The position numbers and the translations under genes are program-made. Below the pieces are notes generated by a model that was not told the origin of the DNA, ran no database searches, and worked only from the letters and a program-made list of their open reading frames with translations. From contig WJIN01000314.1 in assembly GCA_014730295.1 (NCBI GenBank), forward strand, positions 1 through 53,128: a stretch of 53,128 nt of DNA, read 5' to 3'. Every line of letters begins with the position of its first letter. Position 1 is the stretch's first letter. Source of the stretch: Promethearchaeota archaeon. Lineage in GTDB: Archaea > Asgardarchaeota > Lokiarchaeia > Sigynarchaeales > SOKP01. Below are positions 45,247-53,128 of this stretch, piece by piece.

Positions 45247-45580
45247 TAAAAGCCAGATAAAAATTTGATTTATTAGAAATATTTAATTTACAGTGGAATT
45301 TTTTTTAATAGTTAATAATAGTAAAAAAAGATATTTGCTTAGTTACTATCATTTTTTGATTAATTTTTTCTTTAATAATGAAAAACTATACAGCTAATCA
45401 CTTTTTTAGTTATCTTCCTTTCAGAATAACTGATTCCCCCCCGGATATAGAACTTAAAGAATGACTGAAAGTAATAAAGATGTCTTTTTTTTGGTAATTG
45501 AAATACTAATTTAAAATAAAAGGTAATTTTTCTTTTTTAGTCTAATATATACTACAATAATTAATTTCTGAGAAGAAAAA
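45247..45580. other. intergenic region between hydrolase and tRNA, no gene seen
   Basis: This is AT-rich with stop codons in all frames. A C run (45436-45442) is the only feature that stands out. No hairpin or ribosome binding site was found. Confidence 0.35.
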
Positions 45581-45683
45581 AGCCTCTGGAGGGATTTGAA
45601 CCCTCGACAACCTGATAGCTGTTCGAGACAATTAAATATGTTCCGAATACAAGTCAGACACTCTACCGCTGAGTTACAGAGGC
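45581..45683 (-). tRNA. tRNA-Thr (anticodon TGU) with an intron
   Basis: The leftward sequence folds as a tRNA: acceptor GCCTCTG with CAGAGGC, D arm with AGCGGTAGA, anticodon stem TCTGA with TCAGG, T arm GAGGG-TTCAAAT-CCCTC, and discriminator U, the normal base for archaeal tRNA-Thr. The anticodon loop is CU-UGU-A followed by a 31-nt intron and A, so the intron lies at the canonical 37/38 site. The intron has UUCG and CGAA that can pair within it. The mature length is 72 nt. CCA is not encoded. Confidence 0.92.
45617..45647 (-). other. intron of tRNA-Thr
   Basis: A 31-nt insert at position 37/38 of the tRNA. TTCG at its 5' end and CGAA near its 3' end can form the 4-bp middle of a bulge-helix-bulge motif for the archaeal splicing endonuclease. 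The exact cut points could shift by a few bases. Confidence 0.8.
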
Positions 45684-45872
45684 AAGCCAGTAATAATATT
45701 AACTCTTATTTATAAAAACATCCGATTAATTTTTAATTTTGTGGTTTTTGTGGTCATAATCATAATAGAAACAATTAAAAAGCAAATTTACTTCTTTATT
45801 AATCAAGAAACAACTGAATAATAATATCGGTTTTCAACTGTTTTCAATTTGAATCTTCATAAGTGATATGAA

Positions 45873-46214
45873 ATGCCCGACAAAGAGAAGATAACGGAAT
45901 TAGCCTTTCGTAGATATAAAAGTGGGGAATCCTATGAAAAGAGCGTGTGGTATTTGGCGTATTATACGCTAAAAATTAACAAAAATATTAAAAACGGTGG
46001 AGCAATCCAACCTCTCGAAACTGACAATCTTGTTCTACTATTGAATGAAAATATTAATGGGTCTTTATTGGAACCCGATGAAGCAGAAGTTAAACTCCTT
46101 GCAGAACAGATTTATCATGAACATCCAGAAAAAAGTAAACTTCATTGGTTCATCGCGGAAAAAATCTTACTTCTTAAAGAAATAGAAGAGATTCTCAATT
46201 CTAGTAGAAATTAA
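45873..46214 (+). CDS. 113-residue soluble protein, unknown
   Basis: The frame reads PDKEKITELAFRRYKSGESY, then EKSVWYLAYYTLKI, a central EPDEAEVKLLAEQIYHEHPE and ends LLLKEIEEILNSSRN. It is all-helical in appearance, acidic, with no cysteines or membrane segment. The ATG at 45873 is close to an in-phase alternative only downstream, and no strong ribosome binding site precedes it. It lies 126 nt before tldD on the same strand and may share its transcript. No family is recognised. The regular helix pattern and intact reading frame support a real gene. Confidence 0.6.
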   Translation: MPDKEKITELAFRRYKSGESYEKSVWYLAYYTLKINKNIKNGGAIQPLETDNLVLLLNENINGSLLEPDEAEVKLLAEQIYHEHPEKSKLHWFIAEKILLLKEIEEILNSSRN

Positions 46215-46339
46215 CTCGTTGAAAGAACATCCAATTAGATAGATATCTAACAATACATTTGACCCTAAATCTTTAAGTTTAGATATCAGTTTTCTTTATC
46301 TAATCCTATATATATTAAAAACATTTTTAGGTATTATTT

Positions 46340-47806
46340 ATGGAACAATTCAAGGATTTGGCGGAATATGCGTTAAAAGAATGCCAGGAAACATATCCAG
46401 ACTATGCGGAAGTCCGTCTTGAGCAAGACCAACGAGACACTGTATCATTTATCAACGGTAAGATGCATATTGGTAATCTTCCCATTGATCTTACGGATGA
46501 TGCATTCACGAGAAAATTTGGTCTTAATATACGGATGATTGTAAATGGAGGAATGGGAATGACAACTACGAATAAATTGACAAAGCAATCGATACTGGAA
46601 GCAGTCAAGTATGCCTATAAGACCGCAAAGCGTAATTCAGAACAAAGAAAAGAGCCTATCAACATCAGTGAAGAAAAAATTTATGAAGTCTCCTGGCAGA
46701 GCTCCTATAATATCAATCCAACCGATGTGTCTCTTGAGGAGCGCATTGACTTTATTAAGCAATTTTTTCCAATTTTTGATGAAAAATATCCGATTGCATT
46801 TATTCATGTATTTGTATTAATCACGGAACAAAGAGATACATATTTTCTTACTTCTGAGGGTACCAGAATTAATGGTCATGTGCCAAGGGTTGCCTTTATA
46901 CCCGTGATAATTGGAGTTCAATCTGGAGGTAAAAATGAACAAATGATGAGAACATATGCAACCTCATCAGGTTGGGATGAACTTACCTCTTGGAATATCG
47001 TAGAAGAGGTGAAAAATAATGTCGAAATCTTAGCCGATATTATTACCAAGGCAAAAAAACCTCCCGAGGGAGAGATTGACCTCATTTTAGGACCTGATGT
47101 ATCGGGAATCATCGCGCATGAAAATTGTGGTCATCCACATGAGGCAGATAGAATTTTGGGCAGAGAAGGCGCACAAGCGGGAGAATCCTATCTAAGGGAG
47201 CATAAGCTAGATTTTAAAATTGGAAATGAGTGTGTAAATGTGTATGATGATCCGACTATTCAAGGTTCATATGGATTCTATTTATATGATGATGAAGGTG
47301 TGAAAGCTCGAAGAAGAGAGTTAATCAAAAATGGAATCTTTAATGAAATGCTTCAAAATAGAGAGACGGCTGCTTCATTTAATACGCAGAGCAACGCTGC
47401 GGCGCGAGCAGTAGCATATGATAGAGAACCCATTGTTAGAATGGCAAATACTTATTTTGCAGAAGGAGATTACTCATTTGAAGAAATGGTTGAAGATATT
47501 AAATTGGGAATATATATGAAATCCTTTACGGAATGGAATATTGATGACAAACGACTCCAAGCGAAATATGTAGGACAAGAGGCATATTTAATTGAGAATG
47601 GCGAGATAAAAGGTTTAGTATCGAAACCTATATTAGAAATATCTTCTCTTGGGCTTTTCGGAAGCATTGATGCCCAAGGTGATGGCACATCATTTAAATG
47701 GGAAGGGGCTTTTTGCGGTAAATCAGAACCCGGACAAGGGCTTCCAGTGTGGACTGGCGGTCCTAATATTCGACTTAGAGATGTAAAATTGGGAGGTGCG
47801 ATGTAA
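46340..47806 (+). CDS. tldD: TldD-family metallopeptidase subunit
   Basis: The 488-residue protein is the catalytic half of the TldD/TldE heterodimer, a zinc peptidase that degrades unfolded peptides from within. The active motif is HENCGHPHEADRIL with H260, E261 and H264. Other family blocks are RIFEGMG-like IRMIVNGGMGMTT, VYDDPTIQGSYGFYLYDDEG and NTYFAEGDYSFEEM. The partner gene tldE starts 2 nt after its stop codon. The TATA region before it contains CTATATATTAAAAA near 46306-46320. It may act on toxins, modified peptides or general proteolytic fragments; in this window no peptide precursor cluster is linked to it. Confidence 0.92.
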   Translation: MEQFKDLAEYALKECQETYPDYAEVRLEQDQRDTVSFINGKMHIGNLPIDLTDDAFTRKFGLNIRMIVNGGMGMTTTNKLTKQSILEAVKYAYKTAKRNSEQRKEPINISEEKIYEVSWQSSYNINPTDVSLEERIDFIKQFFPIFDEKYPIAFIHVFVLITEQRDTYFLTSEGTRINGHVPRVAFIPVIIGVQSGGKNEQMMRTYATSSGWDELTSWNIVEEVKNNVEILADIITKAKKPPEGEIDLILGPDVSGIIAHENCGHPHEADRILGREGAQAGESYLREHKLDFKIGNECVNVYDDPTIQGSYGFYLYDDEGVKARRRELIKNGIFNEMLQNRETAASFNTQSNAAARAVAYDREPIVRMANTYFAEGDYSFEEMVEDIKLGIYMKSFTEWNIDDKRLQAKYVGQEAYLIENGEIKGLVSKPILEISSLGLFGSIDAQGDGTSFKWEGAFCGKSEPGQGLPVWTGGPNIRLRDVKLGGAM

Positions 47807-47808
47807 AG

Positions 47809-49203
47809 ATGGATAGAGAGATGGATAAAAAAGAGAACCTTGAGCATCTAAATGATCTTATCTCTTATATCAAAGCTAAATTAGAGAAATTTTGTACAGA
47901 ATGGGCGATAAGTGGAATCTATAGCAATCAAAATCACATAAGATTTTCAGAAAAAAAAATCGATATTCATAAAAATTGGGATGAGATTCGATTTAATCTG
48001 TTTTTATCAAAAAAAAGAAGAACTTCCGAAATTACAATAAGCGATCTCCGAAAACCATCGATTGACAATACGCTTGAATATTGTGAAAAATTATTAGATT
48101 CCTCAAAACGTAATACCAATTTTAAAAAACTACCAACGGGCCCATTTACATACGATAATTCAATTCAGGCAATGATATATGATGAGAACGTGGTGGAATT
48201 ACATGAAGATGCCACTGATTTAGTAGAAAAATCCCTCGAAACGTGCTTACAACAGGGTGCCGCTCGGGCGGCGGGTTCCTTTTTTTATGGTAGTATATTG
48301 AATATTTTGGAGACAAGTGAGGGGATAGCAGCCAGTTTCAAAAAAACTAACTTAAATTTTAGAATCAGAGCGTTTGCCGAGGATATGTACGCAACAGGTG
48401 AGGCATTATCAGTTTCTACCCATCTTAACCAAGAGTTCGATCCGATATCCGCGGGTGAGGAAGCGGGTCAAATTTGTAAACAAGCTGTAGGAGGAAAAAA
48501 AGGTGAGCCGGGAACGTATAACATTATAATATACCCAAAAGTTAGTACGGAAATCCAAGCACCCACCGCTGCGCTTGCGATGAATAAATACATAATGAAG
48601 ATGGGGCTCTCATGGTTGGTGGGAAAAAAGCGGGGAGATGAATTTGGGAATGATAAAATAACAATATGGGATGATGGAACAAAGCAATTTGGTTTAGCAA
48701 CTTCTCCATTTGATGATGAAGGCGTACCCAGAACCCGTACTGTCTTGATCAAAGACGGTGTTATTCAAAACTTCTTTACGAATACTTCACTCTCCGAAAG
48801 AGGCGAACAATCGACTGCTAACGCAGGAATTACGATTCCCAAACCGACTAATACAGTTTTCAAACCGGGAGATCACACTCTGGAAGAATTAATGGAAATC
48901 TCCGAGAGTCCAACGCTTCTAATTACTTCTACATGGTACACACGATATCAAAGTTATGCGCCGCCAGGAGTATTTTCCTCACTTCCGAAAGATGGTATGT
49001 TTTTAGTTGAAGATCGCGGCAAGCAATTAACACCAGTTCGAGAACTTCGCATCAATTCTAATCAATATGAAATCTTAAAAAACACAATCGCACTGGGAAA
49101 GAATAATAAACAAGTGGCTACATGGCTGAGTACCAGCAACAACACTGTGTTCGCGCCTTTTATGCTTATAGAAGATATTAAAATGACCACGGGCACTAAA
49201 TAA
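47809..49203 (+). CDS. tldE: TldE/PmbA-family partner subunit
   Basis: This 464-residue protein is the non-catalytic partner that completes the barrel-shaped TldD/TldE peptidase. It lacks the HExxxH motif, as expected. Family blocks include AARAAGSFFYGSI, AEDMYATGEALSVST, TYNIIIYPKVSTEIQAPT, PFDDEGVPRTRTVLIKDG and a late ELRINSNQYEILKN. The ATG at 47809 is 2 nt after the tldD stop codon, so the two are coupled. The Lys/Glu-rich N-terminus (MDREMDKKENLEHLND) may begin at the second ATG. Cytosolic. Confidence 0.9.
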   Translation: MDREMDKKENLEHLNDLISYIKAKLEKFCTEWAISGIYSNQNHIRFSEKKIDIHKNWDEIRFNLFLSKKRRTSEITISDLRKPSIDNTLEYCEKLLDSSKRNTNFKKLPTGPFTYDNSIQAMIYDENVVELHEDATDLVEKSLETCLQQGAARAAGSFFYGSILNILETSEGIAASFKKTNLNFRIRAFAEDMYATGEALSVSTHLNQEFDPISAGEEAGQICKQAVGGKKGEPGTYNIIIYPKVSTEIQAPTAALAMNKYIMKMGLSWLVGKKRGDEFGNDKITIWDDGTKQFGLATSPFDDEGVPRTRTVLIKDGVIQNFFTNTSLSERGEQSTANAGITIPKPTNTVFKPGDHTLEELMEISESPTLLITSTWYTRYQSYAPPGVFSSLPKDGMFLVEDRGKQLTPVRELRINSNQYEILKNTIALGKNNKQVATWLSTSNNTVFAPFMLIEDIKMTTGTK

Positions 49204-49366
49204 AGAATTTATGATGACAAATAGATAAATTAGATACCTCTTATTTTTTTTTATTTTGCATCATTATATAATATCAAGAGCTAAATAGAAGTTTTATAAT
49301 CCAATCCATAATATTATCTATTAGTTAGATATATTAAGAATAAATAGAATCGGTTTGTCTAGAAAA

Positions 49367-52300
49367 ATGGCAAAAAAGAAATCCAAAAATGAGAAGGAAG
49401 AAGATAAAAAACAAACCTCATTAGTGTCTTTTGGAGCAGCGAAAGAACCAGAAAAATCCAAAGAAAAAAAGAAACCAAAAAAGATAGTAAAAGAAGAAAT
49501 ACTCCCTGATTCTTCAGACGAGTTAAAAGCTGCACGGTTGGCCAAGCAACAGCAATATTTGAAAAAAGAGAGAAAAGAATTGACAAAAGTTCCCGACGAA
49601 TTATTCTTTAAGGGGAATGAGAAGCCTTTTGGATTAAAAGCAAATGATATTGAGTTGGAAAAAATTAAACGTGAGGGTTTTGAGTCGCGATATCTTCGCT
49701 ATCTCATTAAAAAAGGTGAAATTGTGCAAAATCTTGAACGGGGGTTCTTACTTGATGTTGATTATGATGGCGGACAAAATAAGGCCTATTGTAAGTTTTA
49801 TGATTTAGATTCCCACGAGATTAAAATTTGGATCGATACTACCGATCATGAACCATATTGTATCAGTAAACAGTCAATCCAGCAATTAGAGAATAACGTC
49901 AACCTGACTAATTATGAAGGATTCGTACGTTTTGAGGAGATAAAAAGATATGATCTCCTCCGCGATAAGGAAATTAAAGTTTCTAAAGTATATGGGAAAA
50001 CTCCGACAGATATTGGGGGCTCGGGAACAAACATTCGGAGTATCCTAGGGGATGCTTGGGAGGCAAAAATCCGTTATCATCTTAATTATATTTATGATAG
50101 GGCTTTGATACCGGGATTAGTTTATAGAATTAAGGATGGAAAAATTGAAAAAATTGATTATCAAGGAGATCCAGAAGAATATGAAAAAGTGGCACGGGAA
50201 TTACAAGACTTATTTAAGAATGAGGATATCACAATCCAAGATTTTGCTAAGAATAATATTGAATTATTCTTGTCTGATATTCCTGAAGTGAAGCGGATGG
50301 CGATGGACATCGAAGTGAATATGGAGCCCAACGAATATCTCATTCCCGATCCCAGACAAGCCAAACAAGAAGTCATAAGTATTTCTTTTGTTGCAACCGA
50401 TGGACTGAAAATCGTGTATATGCTCGAACGAGACGGGTATGTTTATGGCGACCCTCATCAACATTTTCCAGAAGACGCAGAAGTTCTGTATTTTAGGTCA
50501 GAAAAGGAATTATTGACCGAAACTTTTCGGCTTATGTGGAAATATCCGGTAATCCTTACATTTAACGGAGATAATTTCGATTTGAATTATCTTTTTCATA
50601 GGGCTAATCGACTCAAGATAGAAAAGGATTTAAACCCTATTATCGTGAAACGCGGATACGGTTTTATGTCAAAAGCAGAATGCGACCTCCGTAAAGGAAT
50701 TCATGTTGATTTGTTCAATTTCTTTTTTAACAGAAGTATATCGGGTTATGCGTTTGGAGGCGCGTATAAAAATAATTCCTTAAATGCTATAAGTGCTGCG
50801 TTATTGGGTGAAGAAAAATATCAACATGAAGAAGAAATTCATGAAATGGAATACAACATACTTTCATGGTATAATCTCAAGGATTCCATTCTTACCTTGG
50901 AACTTTCTAAATTTAACAATTCTCTTGTATGGAACCTCATTATCTTATTATGTAGAATAACCAAGATGCCTATCCATGATATGGTCAGATATCAAATTTC
51001 CTCATGGATTCAAAACATATTCTATTATGAACATCGGCAGAAAAAGTATTTAATCCCCCGAAAGGAGGAAATATCCGAACTCAAACCTGGGGGATATTCT
51101 AAATCCACCATTGATGGAAAGGGATTCAAGGGCGCATATGTGATTCCCCCCACACCGGGCATTCATTATGATGTGGTGGTAATGGATTTCTCATCTCTAT
51201 ATCCTACTATTATCAAAGAATATAATCTCTCCTATGAGACGGTACAATGTCCCCATGAAGATTGTCGAGATAATCTTTTGAAAGGAATCCCATATCATGT
51301 ATGTTCTCATAAAATGGGTATATTTGCATATATCGTTGGATTTTTACGCGATATTAGGGTTAAATATTTTAAACCTAAGTCTAAAGATGAAACCTTATCT
51401 GAAAAACGTCGTGATTACAATTCAACAATTCAACAAGCGATTAAAGTGTTCATAAATGGGTGTCTTCCTTATAATGAAGAAGTCATTATAAAGAAAAAAG
51501 ACAACAAAGTTTCAAAAATTAAATTAGGAGATTTAGAAAAAAATTGGACGGGAAAAGATATTTTATCCATAGAAAGGAATTCAGGTAAATTTGGACAAGG
51601 AAAATTTGTAAAGATTGTTGGATTAACCACTCGAAAAGCTAAGGAATACCTTGAAATCACTTTATCTGATGGTAGAAAAGTTCAATGTACTTCCAATCAT
51701 ATTATACCTAAAATTGAGAATTTATCTAAAATTAATGAAATTAAAGCGGGGAATTTGAAAGTTGGAGATGAGATATTAATTTTTCATAAAAATCCATTAA
51801 ATAATAATCCTCCAAAAAAGATTTTTATTCCAAATTATATTCCAACTAATAATTTATGGGTCTCCTTGGAAAGAAAGGAATATAAGAAATATTCATATAG
51901 AACAAATGAATCAACAGATAATCCAATTATCAATTTGATAAATTCAAAGTTCAAATATTCAAAAGTAAGTAAAATTTACAAATGCTTATGGGATGAATTA
52001 GAAACCTCTGAAAAAAAGTTAATTGAGAAAGAATCTATAAATTATGATTTACATTTTTCTGTAAAATATGGAGAAGAATCTGGTAAGTGGATATTTTGTT
52101 TTCTAGATCTGACAATTGAATTTTTTGGTTTACTTGGTTGGTATATTGCGGAGGGGAGTATTGATAAAAACCGAATCTCAATAACTCAAAAAAAGAAATT
52201 GCATCCTAAACGATATAATTATATAATCTCTTTATTAAAATCTCTAGAATATCCATTTACTTATGATAATAAGAAGAATATAAGGATTAATTCAAAAGTG

Positions 52301-53128
52301 CTTAAGCGATTGTTCATTAGATTTTGTTCAAAAGGAGCAGCTAATAAAAAAATACCATTAGAATTATTGGATTATAAAAGAGCAAAATTCTTGCTTAAAA
52401 ATTATTACCTCGGTGATGGTAATTTAAAAAAAGGGAAATGGATTCGTTATTCTACTAAGAGTAAACAACTTAAGAATGATCTAGTTTACCTCATTGGGGC
52501 ATTAGATGGTTATTGCTCAGTTGTTAATCCTAAAAAACCCACAGATATATATCGAATAATTCAAACAGAAGGAAGAAAATATCGAAGAAAAGCTCATGGT
52601 TTAGTTAATTTTAACGGAACAACACCAGTTAGGATTAAAGATATTAAGAAAATTGTAAAAGAGATTAAAGTTTATGATATTGAGACTGCTAATGGATGGT
52701 TCATTGCCACTAATGGTATAGTAGTGCATAATTCATATGGTGTGTTTGGTAGTCGAAATTTTCCACTTTTTTGCTTACCAGTCGCAGAAAGCACAACCGG
52801 GATAGGACAGTATTCAATTAAAAAGACTATAGAAAAGGCGGAGAGTATGGGCGTAAACGTCTTGTATGGAGATACAGATAGTGTTTTTCTGGATAATCCT
52901 TCTAAAGAACAACTAAATAAAATCTCTGAATGGAGTAAAAAAGAATTAGACCTTGATCTTGAGGAAGAAAAAACCTATCAATTCTTAGCCCTCTCAGAAA
53001 GGAAGAAAAATTATATCGGAATTTATAAAGATTCCAAATATGTGGATATGAAAGGACTTCTCGCTAAGAAGCGGAATACCCCCGAATTTATAAAAAAGAT
53101 TTTTGGCGAGCTCATCGAGATTTTGAAA
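49367..53128 (+). CDS. polB: family B replicative DNA polymerase with intein (3' end outside window)
   Basis: The frame is open for 1254 codons to the window end. All expected motifs are intact: ExoI MAMDIEVN (D314, E316), ExoII TFNGDNFDLNYL, ExoIII YNLKDSILTLEL, motif A VVMDFSSLYPTIIKEYNLS (D607) and motif C LYGDTDSVFL (precursor D1169). Fingers cysteines CPHEDCRDN and CSHKMG may bind zinc or Fe-S. Motif B is interrupted by an intein after KVFING and resumes as SYGVFGS. This is the active proofreading PolB of the genome, in contrast to the PolB2 at 11162. A Lys/Glu-rich N-terminal extension (~75 residues) carries QTSLVSFG (residues 16-23), a possible sliding-clamp binding box. The start is the ATG after AGAAA; the promoter has a TATA-like AGATATATTA near 49327. 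Confidence 0.93.
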   Translation, partial: MAKKKSKNEKEEDKKQTSLVSFGAAKEPEKSKEKKKPKKIVKEEILPDSSDELKAARLAKQQQYLKKERKELTKVPDELFFKGNEKPFGLKANDIELEKIKREGFESRYLRYLIKKGEIVQNLERGFLLDVDYDGGQNKAYCKFYDLDSHEIKIWIDTTDHEPYCISKQSIQQLENNVNLTNYEGFVRFEEIKRYDLLRDKEIKVSKVYGKTPTDIGGSGTNIRSILGDAWEAKIRYHLNYIYDRALIPGLVYRIKDGKIEKIDYQGDPEEYEKVARELQDLFKNEDITIQDFAKNNIELFLSDIPEVKRMAMDIEVNMEPNEYLIPDPRQAKQEVISISFVATDGLKIVYMLERDGYVYGDPHQHFPEDAEVLYFRSEKELLTETFRLMWKYPVILTFNGDNFDLNYLFHRANRLKIEKDLNPIIVKRGYGFMSKAECDLRKGIHVDLFNFFFNRSISGYAFGGAYKNNSLNAISAALLGEEKYQHEEEIHEMEYNILSWYNLKDSILTLELSKFNNSLVWNLIILLCRITKMPIHDMVRYQISSWIQNIFYYEHRQKKYLIPRKEEISELKPGGYSKSTIDGKGFKGAYVIPPTPGIHYDVVVMDFSSLYPTIIKEYNLSYETVQCPHEDCRDNLLKGIPYHVCSHKMGIFAYIVGFLRDIRVKYFKPKSKDETLSEKRRDYNSTIQQAIKVFINGCLPYNEEVIIKKKDNKVSKIKLGDLEKNWTGKDILSIERNSGKFGQGKFVKIVGLTTRKAKEYLEITLSDGRKVQCTSNHIIPKIENLSKINEIKAGNLKVGDEILIFHKNPLNNNPPKKIFIPNYIPTNNLWVSLERKEYKKYSYRTNESTDNPIINLINSKFKYSKVSKIYKCLWDELETSEKKLIEKESINYDLHFSVKYGEESGKWIFCFLDLTIEFFGLLGWYIAEGSIDKNRISITQKKKLHPKRYNYIISLLKSLEYPFTYDNKKNIRINSKVLKRLFIRFCSKGAANKKIPLELLDYKRAKFLLKNYYLGDGNLKKGKWIRYSTKSKQLKNDLVYLIGALDGYCSVVNPKKPTDIYRIIQTEGRKYRRKAHGLVNFNGTTPVRIKDIKKIVKEIKVYDIETANGWFIATNGIVVHNSYGVFGSRNFPLFCLPVAESTTGIGQYSIKKTIEKAESMGVNVLYGDTDSVFLDNPSKEQLNKISEWSKKELDLDLEEEKTYQFLALSERKKNYIGIYKDSKYVDMKGLLAKKRNTPEFIKKIFGELIEILK
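51461..52732 (+). mobile_element. LAGLIDADG intein in polymerase motif B
   Basis: A 424-residue in-frame insert splits KVFING and SYGVFGS, the highly conserved motif B of family B polymerases. It starts with Cys (CLPYNEEVII), a valid first splicing residue, has a B-block region with CTSNHIIPKI (the TxxH-type element), and ends IATNGIVVHN followed by Ser, so the +1 nucleophile is serine. The endonuclease domain has two LAGLIDADG-type helices, FFGLLGWYIAEGS and FLLKNYYLGDGN, both keeping acidic residues (E and D), so homing activity may persist. Inteins in this site are known from other archaeal polymerases. Composition is more AT-rich than the flanking exteins by eye. Confidence 0.93.

Noticed and set aside
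1..53128. CRISPR array, prophage or insertion sequence
   Set aside because: No spaced direct-repeat array, transposase, integrase or phage structural gene was found in the reading frames.

Overview
The window is a 53 kb piece of an AT-rich archaeal genome, most likely an Asgard archaeon (Promethearchaeota). Signs of archaea are two family B DNA polymerases (a canonical one carrying an intein and a PolB2-type one), a tRNA-Thr with an intron at 37/38, AbrB-PhoU phosphate regulators, TldD/TldE, a UPF0251/DUF134 protein and TATA-box-like promoters. Two small proteins at 8906-9301 and 9635-10187 look like the longin-type proteins that are common in Asgard genomes; this is the main reason for naming Asgard. 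The exact lineage cannot be read from this sequence. No CRISPR array, rRNA, transposase or prophage was seen.

Layout. 1-4.9 kb: a C-terminally truncated acyl-CoA synthetase, a secreted C25-like (gingipain/caspase fold) cysteine peptidase and a complete acyl-CoA synthetase paralogue. 5.3-7.6 kb: an orphan rnfD-rnfC pair, with rnfD split by a -1 frame change. 8.1-13.9 kb: an information-processing island with a RecA/RadA-like protein that has lost its Walker A motif, two divergent longin-like proteins, a DUF3795 cysteine-rich protein, and a two-gene unit of a small helical protein plus PolB2. 13.9-18.8 kb: a soluble five-PAS histidine kinase and adenine deaminase. 18.8-27.3 kb: one gene for a 2804-residue protein made almost wholly of transmembrane helices, apparently as tandem two-helix repeats. 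27.4-35.7 kb: a GH4 glycosidase, a short structured locus with two tiny ORFs, a DapL-like aminotransferase, an MFS transporter, a DUF134 regulator, an iron-sulfur protein and an M42 aminopeptidase.

35.7-43.6 kb is a phosphate locus. Two near-duplicate AbrB-PhoU regulators point left. pstS, a fused pstC-pstA, pstB, an unknown four-helix membrane protein and a stand-alone phoU point right. The divergent region between the two arms holds a perfect 16-bp palindrome and a separate 11-bp inverted repeat, good candidates for the operator of this regulon. 43.7-53.1 kb holds an alkaline-phosphatase-superfamily hydrolase, the intron-containing tRNA-Thr, a small unknown protein, tldD-tldE and the replicative-type PolB, which carries a 424-residue LAGLIDADG intein in motif B and runs off the window end.

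The best candidates for something undescribed are: (i) the 28.92-29.30 kb locus, in which a Thr/Val-repeat mini-ORF is itself the two arms of a hairpin, followed by a second 10-bp hairpin, a third hairpin that covers half of a strong Shine-Dalgarno, and a 45-residue ORF; (ii) the giant hairpin-repeat membrane protein; (iii) the PolB2 cluster with a Walker-less RecA homologue and longin proteins. Two of the frame breaks (rnfD and a longin gene) sit in G runs, so sequencing or assembly error must be considered for both.
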